A stretch of 5,716 nucleotides of DNA, from assembly GCA_937910255.1 (NCBI GenBank), contig CALEOQ010000253.1, positions 1 to 5,716 of the forward strand. The letters are read 5' to 3'. The position numbers and the translations under genes are program-made. Shown here piece by piece: positions 1-5,671 of this stretch. Each line of letters starts with the position of its first letter. Within the stretch, counting starts at the first letter, position 1. The notes below the pieces were generated by a model, which did not search any database, was not told the DNA's origin, and saw only the letters and a list, made by a program, of their open reading frames with translations. The DNA comes from an uncultured Caulobacteraceae bacterium (GTDB lineage Bacteria > Pseudomonadota > Alphaproteobacteria > Caulobacterales > Caulobacteraceae).

Positions 1-309
1 ATGGATCAGCGATTTCATGCCCTGATCGCCCGGGCCAGCCGCAACGCCGCCCTGGCCCGCATTCTCATCCCCCTGCAGCACAAGGCCGCCCGCTTCTGGG
101 TCTATTCCATGGGCGCCACCACCCAGGAAGAACGCCTGGCCGACATCTGCCAGCACCGGGCCGTGGCCCACCGGATCGCCGAGCGCGACGCCGAGGGGGC
201 CCGGGCGGCGATGATTCTGGTGCTCGGCACCATGCCCAAGACGGTGAAACGCTCGCTCACCAACTGGGGCGAGGAAGACGCGCATTCGGCGAGCCCGGAC
301 CTGGCCTGA
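1..309 (+). CDS. GntR-family transcriptional regulator, FCD effector domain, 5'-truncated
   Basis: This is the last 102 residues of a GntR/FadR-type regulator. The ATG at position 1 is almost certainly an internal methionine, because full proteins of this family run to about 220-240 residues and the N-terminal winged helix-turn-helix is missing. The helical FCD ligand domain is recognisable from D2-x3-H6 followed by 'ARASRN' (10-15), 'LIPLQ' (22-26) and 'RFW' (31-33), then 'QHRAVAHRIAERDAEGARAAM' split over residues 51-71. FCD proteins of the LldR type bind a metal through an Asp, the His four residues later, a third ligand His and a fourth ligand His 22 residues after that. D2, H6 and H52 fit, but position 74 is valine. 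The gene points toward the receptor and catabolic genes and could be their local regulator, with a small-molecule effector such as a pathway intermediate. That target is inferred from position only. Confidence 0.87.
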   Translation: MDQRFHALIARASRNAALARILIPLQHKAARFWVYSMGATTQEERLADICQHRAVAHRIAERDAEGARAAMILVLGTMPKTVKRSLTNWGEEDAHSASPDLA

Positions 310-351
310 GCGCCTTCCGGTTGAGCCACATCTGCGGCGTGACCCGCATCT

Positions 352-408
352 GGGCGCCGCACTGCAAAATCTGAACGCCGGACGGGCGCCACTGAAATTC
401 CGTCTGAA
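352..408 (+). repeat. Imperfect direct repeat, about 25 bases twice, 32-base period
   Basis: Copy 1 (352-375) reads GGGCGCC, GC, ACTG, C, AAAAT, CTGAA. Copy 2 (384-408) reads GGGCGCC, ACTG, AAATT, CCGT, CTGAA. Both share the order GGGCGCC, ACTG, AAA-T, CTGAA, with small insertions between blocks. A short RTCTG word also recurs at 330, 348, 369 and 402. The repeats could be paired binding sites for a regulator or a chance result in GC-rich DNA; the sequence alone does not decide. Confidence 0.4.
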
Positions 409-424
409 ATGTCACGGGACATTT
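407..424. promoter_or_regulatory. 18-bp inverted repeat AAATGTC-ACGG-GACATTT, candidate operator
   Basis: Two perfect 7-base arms surround a 4-base centre. The right arm ends exactly where the -35-like TTGACGC begins, so a dimeric regulator bound here would touch RNA polymerase. Five T residues (422-426) follow, so a weak Rho-independent terminator for the upstream regulator gene is the alternative. However, a 7-bp stem with mostly A-T pairs would be weak in this genome. The half-site spacing differs from the compact GT/AC palindromes usual for GntR proteins, so another regulator may bind it. Confidence 0.5.
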
Positions 425-431
425 TTGACGC
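425..431 (+). promoter_or_regulatory. -35-like TTGACGC, candidate promoter for the TonB receptor gene
   Basis: TTGACGC matches the -35 half of the Caulobacter housekeeping consensus (TTGACGS, 10-14 bases, GCTANAWC). No good -10 element follows: GAGAAC (446-451) and GAACCT (448-453) are the nearest at a usable distance, and both are poor. A perfect palindrome TCTCGCGAGA (440-449) lies in the spacer to -10 region and could be a second operator. If the promoter is real, the mRNA leader is roughly 65-70 bases. The weak -10 would fit a promoter that needs an activator. Confidence 0.3.
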
Positions 432-526
432 CGACCCGCTCTCGCGAGAACCTGTCTTCAAGAGGCGCGCGGACGCGGGGATAACCGCCACCCGGCGGAG
501 GGTCCGCGACCTCGGATGAGGGCGAT

Positions 527-2911
527 ATGTCTAAGAGACTTCTTTTGGTTGCGGGCGCCTCCCTGTCCGCACTGATGGCGACCCCGGGCGCGACCTGGGC
601 CCAGACCGACATGATCGACGAAGTGGTGGTCACAGCCCGCGACAAGACGGGTCTTCTGGAGAAGGACCCCAGCGACAGCGTCTTTGGCCTGGACAAGGCG
701 CTGATCGAAACGCCGCGCTCGGCGAGCTTCGCCAGCGATGTGACTCTCGAGCGCTACGGCATCGAGTCCATCGACGACCTGACCTCGATTTCACCGGGCA
801 CCTATACGGCCAGCTTCTATGGCGTGGCCGGGGCGCTCAATATCCGCGGCACCCTGGCGGAGAACTACTTCCGCGGCTTCAAGCGGATCGAGAACCGCGG
901 CACCTATTCCACGCCGATCGCCAATGCGGCCCAGATCGAGATCGTGCGCGGCCCGCCGACGCCGATCTACGGGGCGGGCAAGGTGGGCGGCATGCTCAAC
1001 TTCGTGCCGAAGTCCGGCCGGATGGAAGGCGAGTACATCTCCGAGATCTCCGGCGAGGCCGACATCACCGTCGGCTCCTACGCCCGCAAGGAAATCTCCG
1101 GCCAGATCGCCATTCCGCTGAACTTCGGAACCACCGAGGGCGGGCTCAGCCTCTATGCCCAGGCTGAAAACTCCGACAGCTTCTATCGGGGAATTTCGCC
1201 GCGGCGCGAGATCATCCAGGCGTCGGTGGACTTCGACCTGGGCGGCGGCTGGCGCACGGCGTTTGGCGGCATGGCCTTCCATTCCGACGGCGATGTGCAG
1301 ACGCCGGGCTGGAACCGGCTGACCCAGGACCTGATCGACAACCAGACCTATATCACCGGCCGCGACACCAGCCTCAGCGACTCCAATGGCGACGGCAAGC
1401 TGACCCCCAACGAGATCGGCTTCTATCCCTACGCCTCGGCCATGTACCTGGCCTATTACGGCTTCCCGCAAAGCGACGCCAAGCACACCCTGGACACCGG
1501 GGTCGGCACGACCAAGCTCGATCCGCGGACTGTCTATATCAGCGACGCCGACTTCTCGAACACCTGGACCCGCACGGGCTATGTCGACCTGATCAAGGAC
1601 TTCGACAACGGTTCAGCCCTGAAGTTCCAGCTGTTCTACGACGAGCTGAAGAACAAGCGCTTCGTGTCCTACGGCTATCCGGCCCTGTTCGACTCCCAGG
1701 TGGGCGAGGCGCGGGTGACCTACGACTTCGACTACGACATGGGCATGGTGACGTCGAAGTCCTTCGTCGGCGCCTCGTACCGGGCCTTCGATGGTCGCCG
1801 TCGGGAGAGCTTCAACTCGGGCCTGATCGCCCTTGATCGCCGCGACATCGCCTTTGGCGCGACGCCCACCGACATCATTGATGATCCCTTCTCCCCGGAG
1901 ACCTACGGCCTCCAGTGGGAGAACGACAACAGCACCACCTGGAGCCAGGCGGGCGTTTTCCTGACCTCCGACATCTTCATCGGCGAGCGGCTCAACCTGA
2001 TGCTGGGCGGCCGCTACGATAATTACGAGGTGGAGTCCGAGGACACCGGCCTGGTCAGCTACCAGCCGGCCGGCAAGTTCGAAGACAGCCAGGGCAAGGG
2101 GACCTACACGGTCTCGGCCACCTATCAGTTCGACTTCGGCCTGATGCCCTACATCACCTATGCCGAGTCCTCGGCCCTGGAGATGAGCCAGGCGGGCGAC
2201 ATCTCGCCCTCCCTGGTGCAGAGCGACGCCTGGCTGTCGGACTCCGATCTCGCCGAAGCCGGCGTGAAGTTCCAGCTGCTGCAGGGCACTCTGGTGGGGT
2301 CGATCGCCGGCTATCGCCAGAACCGCACCCAGCTGACCGGCGGCCCCAACCCCACCGTGCGGGGCAGCCGCTCCAAGGGCGTCGAGGTCGAGGTGCGCTA
2401 CCTGGCCACGGAAAACCTCTCCTTCACCTTCGCCGGCAACAACCAGCGGACGACGATCAAGGGGCCGGACGCCAGCTTCGCCTATATTCCCTACTATGTG
2501 ACGGGAGTGGATCCGGTGGACGCCTTCGGCGGCACCTATGTGGTCTGGGCTTTCTCGGACCTGCCGGGCCGGGGCGGCGACTATGCCTACACCCTGATCC
2601 CGCGCACCGTGGCCAGCCTCTATGGCAGCTACACCAGCGACGAGTATGCCTGGGGCCAGGTGGGCGGCGTCCTGGGGGCCACCTATGTGAGCGAGACCTC
2701 GCAGACGGTGGAAAACCCGATCACCTATCCGGAATACACCACCGCCAACCTGTCGATGTTCTATCGTCGCGGCCCGTTCCAGGCTTCGGTGAATGTCGAT
2801 AACGTCTTCGACGAGCTGTTCTTCACGCCGGCCGCCGACTCCTACGCCAACCTGGCTGCTCTGCCGGGCAAGGGGCGCGAGTGGCGTCTGACCCTGAAGC
2901 GCTCGTTCTGA
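527..2911 (+). CDS. TonB-dependent outer-membrane receptor
   Basis: A complete 794-residue receptor that would import a scarce ligand across the outer membrane using energy from TonB-ExbB-ExbD. Residues 1-25 are a signal peptide (positive MSKR, hydrophobic core, cleavage after 'TWA', mature start Gln26). The TonB box is DEVVVTA (31-37). The plug domain spans about 55-165 and includes 'PRSASFAS' (63-70), 'LNIRG' (104-108), 'EIVRGPPTPIYGAGKVGG' (138-155) and 'NFVPKSG' (158-164). The rest is the 22-strand barrel, rich in alternating aromatic residues and ending in the expected terminal Phe794 ('RLTLKRSF'). The plug style resembles siderophore-type receptors, but ligand class cannot be read from this. 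A perfect EF-hand-like loop lies at residues 285-296. The start is supported by GAGGG 4 bases upstream. Position ahead of transporter and oxidase genes suggests it imports their substrate, or a metal or chelate they need. Confidence 0.93.
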   Translation: MSKRLLLVAGASLSALMATPGATWAQTDMIDEVVVTARDKTGLLEKDPSDSVFGLDKALIETPRSASFASDVTLERYGIESIDDLTSISPGTYTASFYGVAGALNIRGTLAENYFRGFKRIENRGTYSTPIANAAQIEIVRGPPTPIYGAGKVGGMLNFVPKSGRMEGEYISEISGEADITVGSYARKEISGQIAIPLNFGTTEGGLSLYAQAENSDSFYRGISPRREIIQASVDFDLGGGWRTAFGGMAFHSDGDVQTPGWNRLTQDLIDNQTYITGRDTSLSDSNGDGKLTPNEIGFYPYASAMYLAYYGFPQSDAKHTLDTGVGTTKLDPRTVYISDADFSNTWTRTGYVDLIKDFDNGSALKFQLFYDELKNKRFVSYGYPALFDSQVGEARVTYDFDYDMGMVTSKSFVGASYRAFDGRRRESFNSGLIALDRRDIAFGATPTDIIDDPFSPETYGLQWENDNSTTWSQAGVFLTSDIFIGERLNLMLGGRYDNYEVESEDTGLVSYQPAGKFEDSQGKGTYTVSATYQFDFGLMPYITYAESSALEMSQAGDISPSLVQSDAWLSDSDLAEAGVKFQLLQGTLVGSIAGYRQNRTQLTGGPNPTVRGSRSKGVEVEVRYLATENLSFTFAGNNQRTTIKGPDASFAYIPYYVTGVDPVDAFGGTYVVWAFSDLPGRGGDYAYTLIPRTVASLYGSYTSDEYAWGQVGGVLGATYVSETSQTVENPITYPEYTTANLSMFYRRGPFQASVNVDNVFDELFFTPAADSYANLAALPGKGREWRLTLKRSF
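1379..1414 (+). other. EF-hand-like calcium loop within the receptor
   Basis: Residues 285-296 read DSNGDGKLTPNE. This fits the canonical 12-residue EF-hand loop: D at 1, N at 3, D at 5, G at 6, L at 8, T at 9, E at 12. It sits early in the barrel, where an extracellular loop is likely. Calcium binding is established for this motif elsewhere; in this receptor it is inferred. Confidence 0.65.
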
Positions 2912-2917
2912 TCTTCG

Positions 2918-2950
2918 CGCCCGCCCGCGCCTCACCGGCGTCGGCGGGCG
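2918..2950 (+). terminator. Strong GC hairpin just after the receptor stop codon
   Basis: CGCCCGCC (2918-2925) pairs perfectly with GGCGGGCG (2943-2950). After one C-C mismatch, five more pairs (2927-2931 with 2937-2941, one of them G-U) close a TCACC loop. It begins 6 bases after the receptor stop. There is no T-run behind it, so it is either a terminator lacking a U-tract or an mRNA 3'-end stabiliser that could lower expression of the downstream genes relative to the receptor. Confidence 0.42.
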
Positions 2951-2965
2951 ATCCCCGGGCGTGAC

Positions 2966-2991
2966 GGCTTCAAGCGGCGACGGTTGAAGCC
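2966..2991. repeat. Inverted repeat GGCTTCAA-10-TTGAAGCC
   Basis: Two perfect 8-base arms (2966-2973 and 2984-2991) flank a 10-base spacer. Centre-to-centre distance is 18 bases, close to two helical turns, as expected for a dimeric regulator. No T-run follows, so an operator is somewhat more likely than a terminator. It lies about 90 bases before the MFS start codon and differs in sequence from the 407-424 palindrome. Confidence 0.42.
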
Positions 2992-3024
2992 CCCCTCGCG
3001 CCCCTACATTTGAAGGCGGTCCCT

Positions 3025-3062
3025 TCCTGCCGGACCCTGGCGCTGCGCCTGGGTCGGCGGGG
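3025..3062 (+). other. Long stem-loop in the leader of the MFS gene
   Basis: Outer pairs 3025-3032 with 3055-3062 (two G-U), then a bulged G3033, then ACCC (3034-3037) with GGGT (3051-3054), a T-T mismatch, and GGCG (3039-3042) with CGCC (3046-3049) around a CTG loop. This gives about 16 pairs in 38 bases, ending 9 bases before the Shine-Dalgarno GGAGG (3072-3076). It could affect translation or RNA processing of the operon mRNA. No T-run follows. High GC makes chance pairing a real alternative. Confidence 0.38.
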
Positions 3063-3082
3063 TTCCAGAGTGGAGGCGTATT

Positions 3083-4393
3083 ATGCCCCGATCCGAATGG
3101 CGTCCCTGGGTTCTGCTGGGCGTTTTCAGCCTGCTGCTGTTCCTGATCTCGGCGGCGACCTTCTCGTCGCTGGGGGTGGTGCTGCCGGCCATGGTCGCCG
3201 AGCAGGAATGGAGCTGGGCCCAGGCGGGGCTGGGCTTCACCCTGCTGGGCGCCTGTTGCGGCGGCTCGGCCTGGTTCCCGCCCATGGTGATCCGGCGCTT
3301 CGGCGTCCGGGCGGCCCTGCTGCTGGGGACGGCGGTGATGGCCCTGGGCTTTGTCTGCCTCTACCTGACCCAGAGCGTCTGGATCTACTTCCTGGGCACG
3401 GCGCTCTGTGGCGTGGCCTACCAGCTGATGGCCCTGATCCCCGGCACCCATGTGCTGGCGGCGGTCTTCCAAAAGCGGGCCATGGCCTTTGGCCTCTATT
3501 TCACGCTGGGCGGTCTGGGCGGCGTGGCCGGTCCGATGATGGCGCTCGGCGTCATGTCGGCGACCGGCGGCGAGTGGCGACCCTTCTGGGCGCTGCAGGC
3601 GGTGGCGGCCCTCGGCATCGGCGTGCTCTGCGCCATGCTGATCCCCAACAGCGCCTGGCTCAAGGCGTCATCCGAGAAGATCGACATTGCGGTGAAGGCC
3701 GATGCTGAGGCCGCCGCGGCCATGGCGACGCCGGCCCCCCTGGCGGTCTACCGGACCGTACAGGACTGGACGCTTCGCCAGGCCATGGGCACGCCGCAGT
3801 TCTACATCCTGGCGTCGGCCTACTGCGTTCATCTGCTGAGCGGCGTGACGGTTTCGAGCCTCTCGGTGGCCCACCTCACCGAGCGTGGCGTGGCCGCGGG
3901 CGTGGCCGCGGGCATGCTCAGCGTCGAAGGCCTGATGGCCACGGCCGCCCGCCTGGGGGGCGGTTTCATCGGCGACCGCATCGACCCCAAGTGGCTGCTC
4001 ATGTTCGCGGTAGGCTCGCTCGGCGTCGGCTCACTCGCGCTCAGCGTCGCCGACAGCACCCTGCTGATGTTCGTCTACGCCATCGGCACCGGCGTGGGTT
4101 TTGGGCTGACGGCCCTGGCCGTGACCATCCTGCTGCTCAACTATTACGGCCGGAAGAACAATCTGGAGATCTTCTCCACGGTGTGTCTGGCTGGCGCTGT
4201 CTCGGCGCTTGGCCCGCTGATCGGCGGCTCGCTCCGCGATCTTCTCGGCAGCTTCTCCCCCACCTTCCAGCTCTTCGGCATCGTCGCCGCCGTGGTCTTC
4301 GTGGCCTCCCTCTTCATGCGTCCGCCGCAGTTGAAGTCGGAAGCCGAAGCCCCGGCCGCCGCGCCCGCCGGCCTAGTCAATGACCCCGTCTGA
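3083..4393 (+). CDS. MFS transporter, 12 transmembrane helices
   Basis: A complete 436-residue major facilitator superfamily permease of the inner membrane. Predicted helices lie near residues 10-35, 46-66, 76-95, 99-119, 133-153, 166-187, then a long cytoplasmic loop (188-237), and 238-260, 272-292, 303-322, 326-347, 362-382, 395-412. The second half has a recognisable motif-A-like 'GGGFIGDR' (292-299); the equivalent in the first half is degenerate ('IRRFGVR', 70-76). The glycine-rich 'TLGGLGGVAGP' (141-151) is a typical helix-5 signature. The overall style resembles the oxalate/formate and monocarboxylate porter branch, but the substrate cannot be assigned. The start is well supported by GGAGG 6 bases upstream. 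The C-terminal tail is Ala/Pro rich. The stop TGA forms part of the Shine-Dalgarno of the next gene, so the two are probably co-translated. It likely imports the monooxygenase substrate, though export of a product is possible. Confidence 0.93.
   Translation: MPRSEWRPWVLLGVFSLLLFLISAATFSSLGVVLPAMVAEQEWSWAQAGLGFTLLGACCGGSAWFPPMVIRRFGVRAALLLGTAVMALGFVCLYLTQSVWIYFLGTALCGVAYQLMALIPGTHVLAAVFQKRAMAFGLYFTLGGLGGVAGPMMALGVMSATGGEWRPFWALQAVAALGIGVLCAMLIPNSAWLKASSEKIDIAVKADAEAAAAMATPAPLAVYRTVQDWTLRQAMGTPQFYILASAYCVHLLSGVTVSSLSVAHLTERGVAAGVAAGMLSVEGLMATAARLGGGFIGDRIDPKWLLMFAVGSLGVGSLALSVADSTLLMFVYAIGTGVGFGLTALAVTILLLNYYGRKNNLEIFSTVCLAGAVSALGPLIGGSLRDLLGSFSPTFQLFGIVAAVVFVASLFMRPPQLKSEAEAPAAAPAGLVNDPV
3887..3913 (+). 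repeat. In-frame 12-base tandem duplication in the MFS gene
   Basis: The unit GTGGCCGCGGGC occurs at 3890-3901 and again at 3902-3913, preceded by GGC so that 27 bases show period 12. It encodes VAAG twice at the start of helix 8 (residues 270-277). It looks like a small slippage duplication without frame effect. Confidence 0.7.
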
Positions 4394-4395
4394 GG
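4391..4395 (+). promoter_or_regulatory. Shine-Dalgarno TGAGG overlapping the MFS stop codon
   Basis: The MFS stop TGA (4391-4393) is part of TGAGG, which lies 8 bases before the ATG at 4404. An in-frame ATG at 4380 has only pyrimidine-rich or GC-rich sequence before it and no ribosome site. This decides the monooxygenase start in favour of 4404 and suggests translational coupling. Confidence 0.7.
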
Positions 4396-4403
4396 CGTTC
4401 CCC

Positions 4404-5468
4404 ATGTATCAAAACCCCTCCACGAGTAAGGAATTCGGCGTCTTCCTGCCGGTCGCCAACGGCGGCTGGATCATCTCGGAGACCTCGCCGCCGCTCAACG
4501 ACCTCTGGACCCAGAACCGGGCCGCGGCGATCACGGCCGACGAGGTCGGCATGGACTTCGTCATGTCCATGGGCAAGTGGCGCGGCTTCGGCGGCACGAC
4601 CGACCACTGGGGTTCGTCCCTGGAGTCGGTGACCATGATGGCCGGCATCGCCGAGGCGACCAAGAATGTGAAGATCTGGGCCACGGTCCATCCGCTGCTG
4701 CAGAACCCGGCGGTGACGGCCAAGATGATGACCACCCTGGATCACATCAGCGGCGGTCGGGCCGGCCTCAACATCGTCGCGGGCGCCTATCGCGCCGAGT
4801 TCGACCAGATGGGCATGTGGGACGACAGCCTCGATCACGAGGCGCGCTACGCCCTGACCGAGGAGTGGACCGCCGTCATCAAGCGCCTCTGGAGCGAGGA
4901 CAGCGTCGATCACGCGGGCAAGTTCTTCACCATGAAGGACGCCCAGTCCAACCCCAAGCCGCTGTCGCGGCCTCGGCCCGATCTGATCTGCGCCGGCCAG
5001 TCCGACCGGGGCTTCCAGTTCTCGGTGCGCGAGGCCGATATCTGCTTCATCGGCGGCCGTACGCCCGAAGAGCGCCGCGACAACAGCCTGCGGGCCAAGA
5101 AGGTCGCGCAGGAGCTCGGCAAGTCGATCAAGACCTACGCCATGTGCACCATCGTTCACGGGGAAACCGACGCGAAAGCCGAGGCCCTGGTCGAGCACTA
5201 CAAGACCGGGACCGACATGGGCGCCATCCTGGAGATGCTGCGCAGCTGGGGTGTGCCCGCCGACAAGCTGGATGTGGTGGCAAAGCAGCAGGGCGCCTTC
5301 ATGACCCACACGGCCGTGGGTTCGCCGGCCACCTGCGCCGAGCAGGTCCAGGAATATGTGGAGTTCGCCCAGCTCGACGGGCTGATGCTGATCTTCCCCG
5401 ACTATGTGGAAGGCCTGAAGATGTTCGGCTCCGAGATCCTGCCGGGCCTGCGTTCGGCTTTCGCATGA
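4404..5468 (+). CDS. RutA-like flavin-dependent luciferase-family monooxygenase
   Basis: A complete 354-residue TIM-barrel, FMNH2-dependent monooxygenase, about the length of RutA. Compared from memory with E. coli RutA (uracil ring opening to ureidoacrylate), it keeps 'GVFLPVANGGWIIS' (12-25), 'RGFGGTTDHW' (60-69), 'LESVTMMAG' (73-81), 'DHISGGRAGLNIVAG' (113-127), 'QMGMW' (135-139), 'FFTMKD' (174-179) and 'ICAGQSDRGF' (195-204). The oxygen-site residues RutA Thr105 and Asn134 match T94 and N123. RutA Leu65 becomes M54 and Trp139 becomes A128, so the substrate pocket probably differs. The enzyme needs reduced FMN from a partner reductase (RutF-like), not seen here. It overlaps the next gene by ATGA at 5465-5468. 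An in-frame ATG at 4380 would add 8 residues but lacks a ribosome site. The family is secure; uracil as substrate is not. Confidence 0.92.
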   Translation: MYQNPSTSKEFGVFLPVANGGWIISETSPPLNDLWTQNRAAAITADEVGMDFVMSMGKWRGFGGTTDHWGSSLESVTMMAGIAEATKNVKIWATVHPLLQNPAVTAKMMTTLDHISGGRAGLNIVAGAYRAEFDQMGMWDDSLDHEARYALTEEWTAVIKRLWSEDSVDHAGKFFTMKDAQSNPKPLSRPRPDLICAGQSDRGFQFSVREADICFIGGRTPEERRDNSLRAKKVAQELGKSIKTYAMCTIVHGETDAKAEALVEHYKTGTDMGAILEMLRSWGVPADKLDVVAKQQGAFMTHTAVGSPATCAEQVQEYVEFAQLDGLMLIFPDYVEGLKMFGSEILPGLRSAFA

Positions 5469-5607
5469 GCGCGCAAGCCTCACCCGCGCCGGCTTCTGAT
5501 GGCCTGGCGGCCTGGATCACGCCAGCCCGCACGGCCCTGGTGATCATCGACATGCAGGTGGACTTCGCCGCGCCCGAGGGCCGTCTGGGCCAATGGGGCG
5601 TGGATCT
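5465..5607 (+). CDS. Isochorismatase-family cysteine hydrolase, RutB-like, 3'-truncated by adapter
   Basis: Only the first 47-48 residues are genuine. After an Ala/Ser/Pro-rich start, 'ALVIIDMQVDFAAPEGRLG' (24-42) is the first strand of the isochorismatase fold. D29 corresponds to the catalytic Asp of the Asp-Lys-Cys triad (D8 in nicotinamidase PncA); Lys and Cys would lie further on and are missing. The pattern is similar to RutB ureidoacrylate amidohydrolase and to N-carbamoyl amidases, and 48 residues cannot separate these. The start overlaps the monooxygenase stop as ATGA, so the two are coupled, and the monooxygenase-then-hydrolase order matches rutA-rutB. The reading frame stays open to 5716 only because the joined adapter and tail happen to lack a stop in this frame, so residues after about 48 are artefact. 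Confidence 0.85.
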
Positions 5608-5671
5608 AGATCGGAAGAGCACACGTCTGAACTCCAGTCACGTCGTAATCTCGTATGCCGGCTTCTGCTTG
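5608..5671 (+). other. Illumina TruSeq adapter with index (sequencing artefact)
   Basis: AGATCGGAAGAGC starts at 5608 and continues through the full 34-base TruSeq read-1 3' adapter to 5641. A 6-base index, GTCGTA, follows (5642-5647), and then the ATCTCGTATGCCG...CTTCTGCTTG flow-cell end (5648-5671). There is a single mismatch, G instead of T at 5661. This is untrimmed read-through of a short insert that the assembler placed at the contig end. It is not genomic. The first A (5608) may be the A-tail. Confidence 0.98.

Larger units (their letters stand above)
310..526 (+). other. Leader between the regulator and the TonB receptor gene
   Basis: This 217-base stretch has no credible gene. It holds, in order: an imperfect direct repeat (352-375 and 384-408), an 18-bp inverted repeat (407-424), a -35-like TTGACGC (425-431), a perfect 10-bp palindrome (440-449), and small GC-rich stem-loops such as CCGCC-ACCC-GGCGG (485-498). 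The sequence GGATGAGGG (514-522) places a Shine-Dalgarno element 4 bases before the ATG at 527. The density of symmetric elements suggests the receptor promoter and its operators lie here. No known riboswitch core is visible. Confidence 0.6.

Noticed and set aside
388..394. GCCACTG heptamer resembling part of a cobalamin riboswitch upstream of a TonB receptor
   Set aside because: The rest of the conserved core, including the AGYCAGGA-type box, is absent, so a B12 riboswitch is not supported.
102..696. Two minus-strand frames covering the leader and gene edges (102-491, 412-696)
   Set aside because: Low-complexity Arg/Ser/Ala-rich products with no motifs; they overlap each other and the supported genes.
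2984..3010. TTGAAG ... TACATT as a promoter for the MFS gene
   Set aside because: The spacer is only 15 bases, both hexamers are imperfect, and TTGAAG is explained by the inverted repeat at 2966-2991.
1613..3472. 619-codon open frame on the minus strand across the receptor and MFS genes
   Set aside because: The translation is Gly/Arg/His/Gln-rich with no domain, it spans two well-supported genes, and long antisense frames are expected at this GC content.
3010..3708. 232-codon + strand frame overlapping the MFS gene
   Set aside because: It is an Arg/Gly/Pro-rich out-of-frame shadow of the MFS coding sequence without a ribosome site.
4380..4403. Upstream ATG at 4380 as the monooxygenase start
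   Set aside because: It has no Shine-Dalgarno and would overlap the MFS gene by 14 bases, whereas ATG 4404 has TGAGG at good spacing.
4377..5483. 368-codon open frame on the minus strand opposite the monooxygenase
   Set aside because: It mirrors the monooxygenase almost exactly, its His/Gly/Leu/Arg-rich product has no recognisable motif, and the + strand protein is clearly homologous to RutA.
5605..5610. TCTAGA hexamer at the gene-adapter junction, suggesting a cloning site
   Set aside because: It arises from genomic TCT joined to the adapter AGA; no vector sequence follows.
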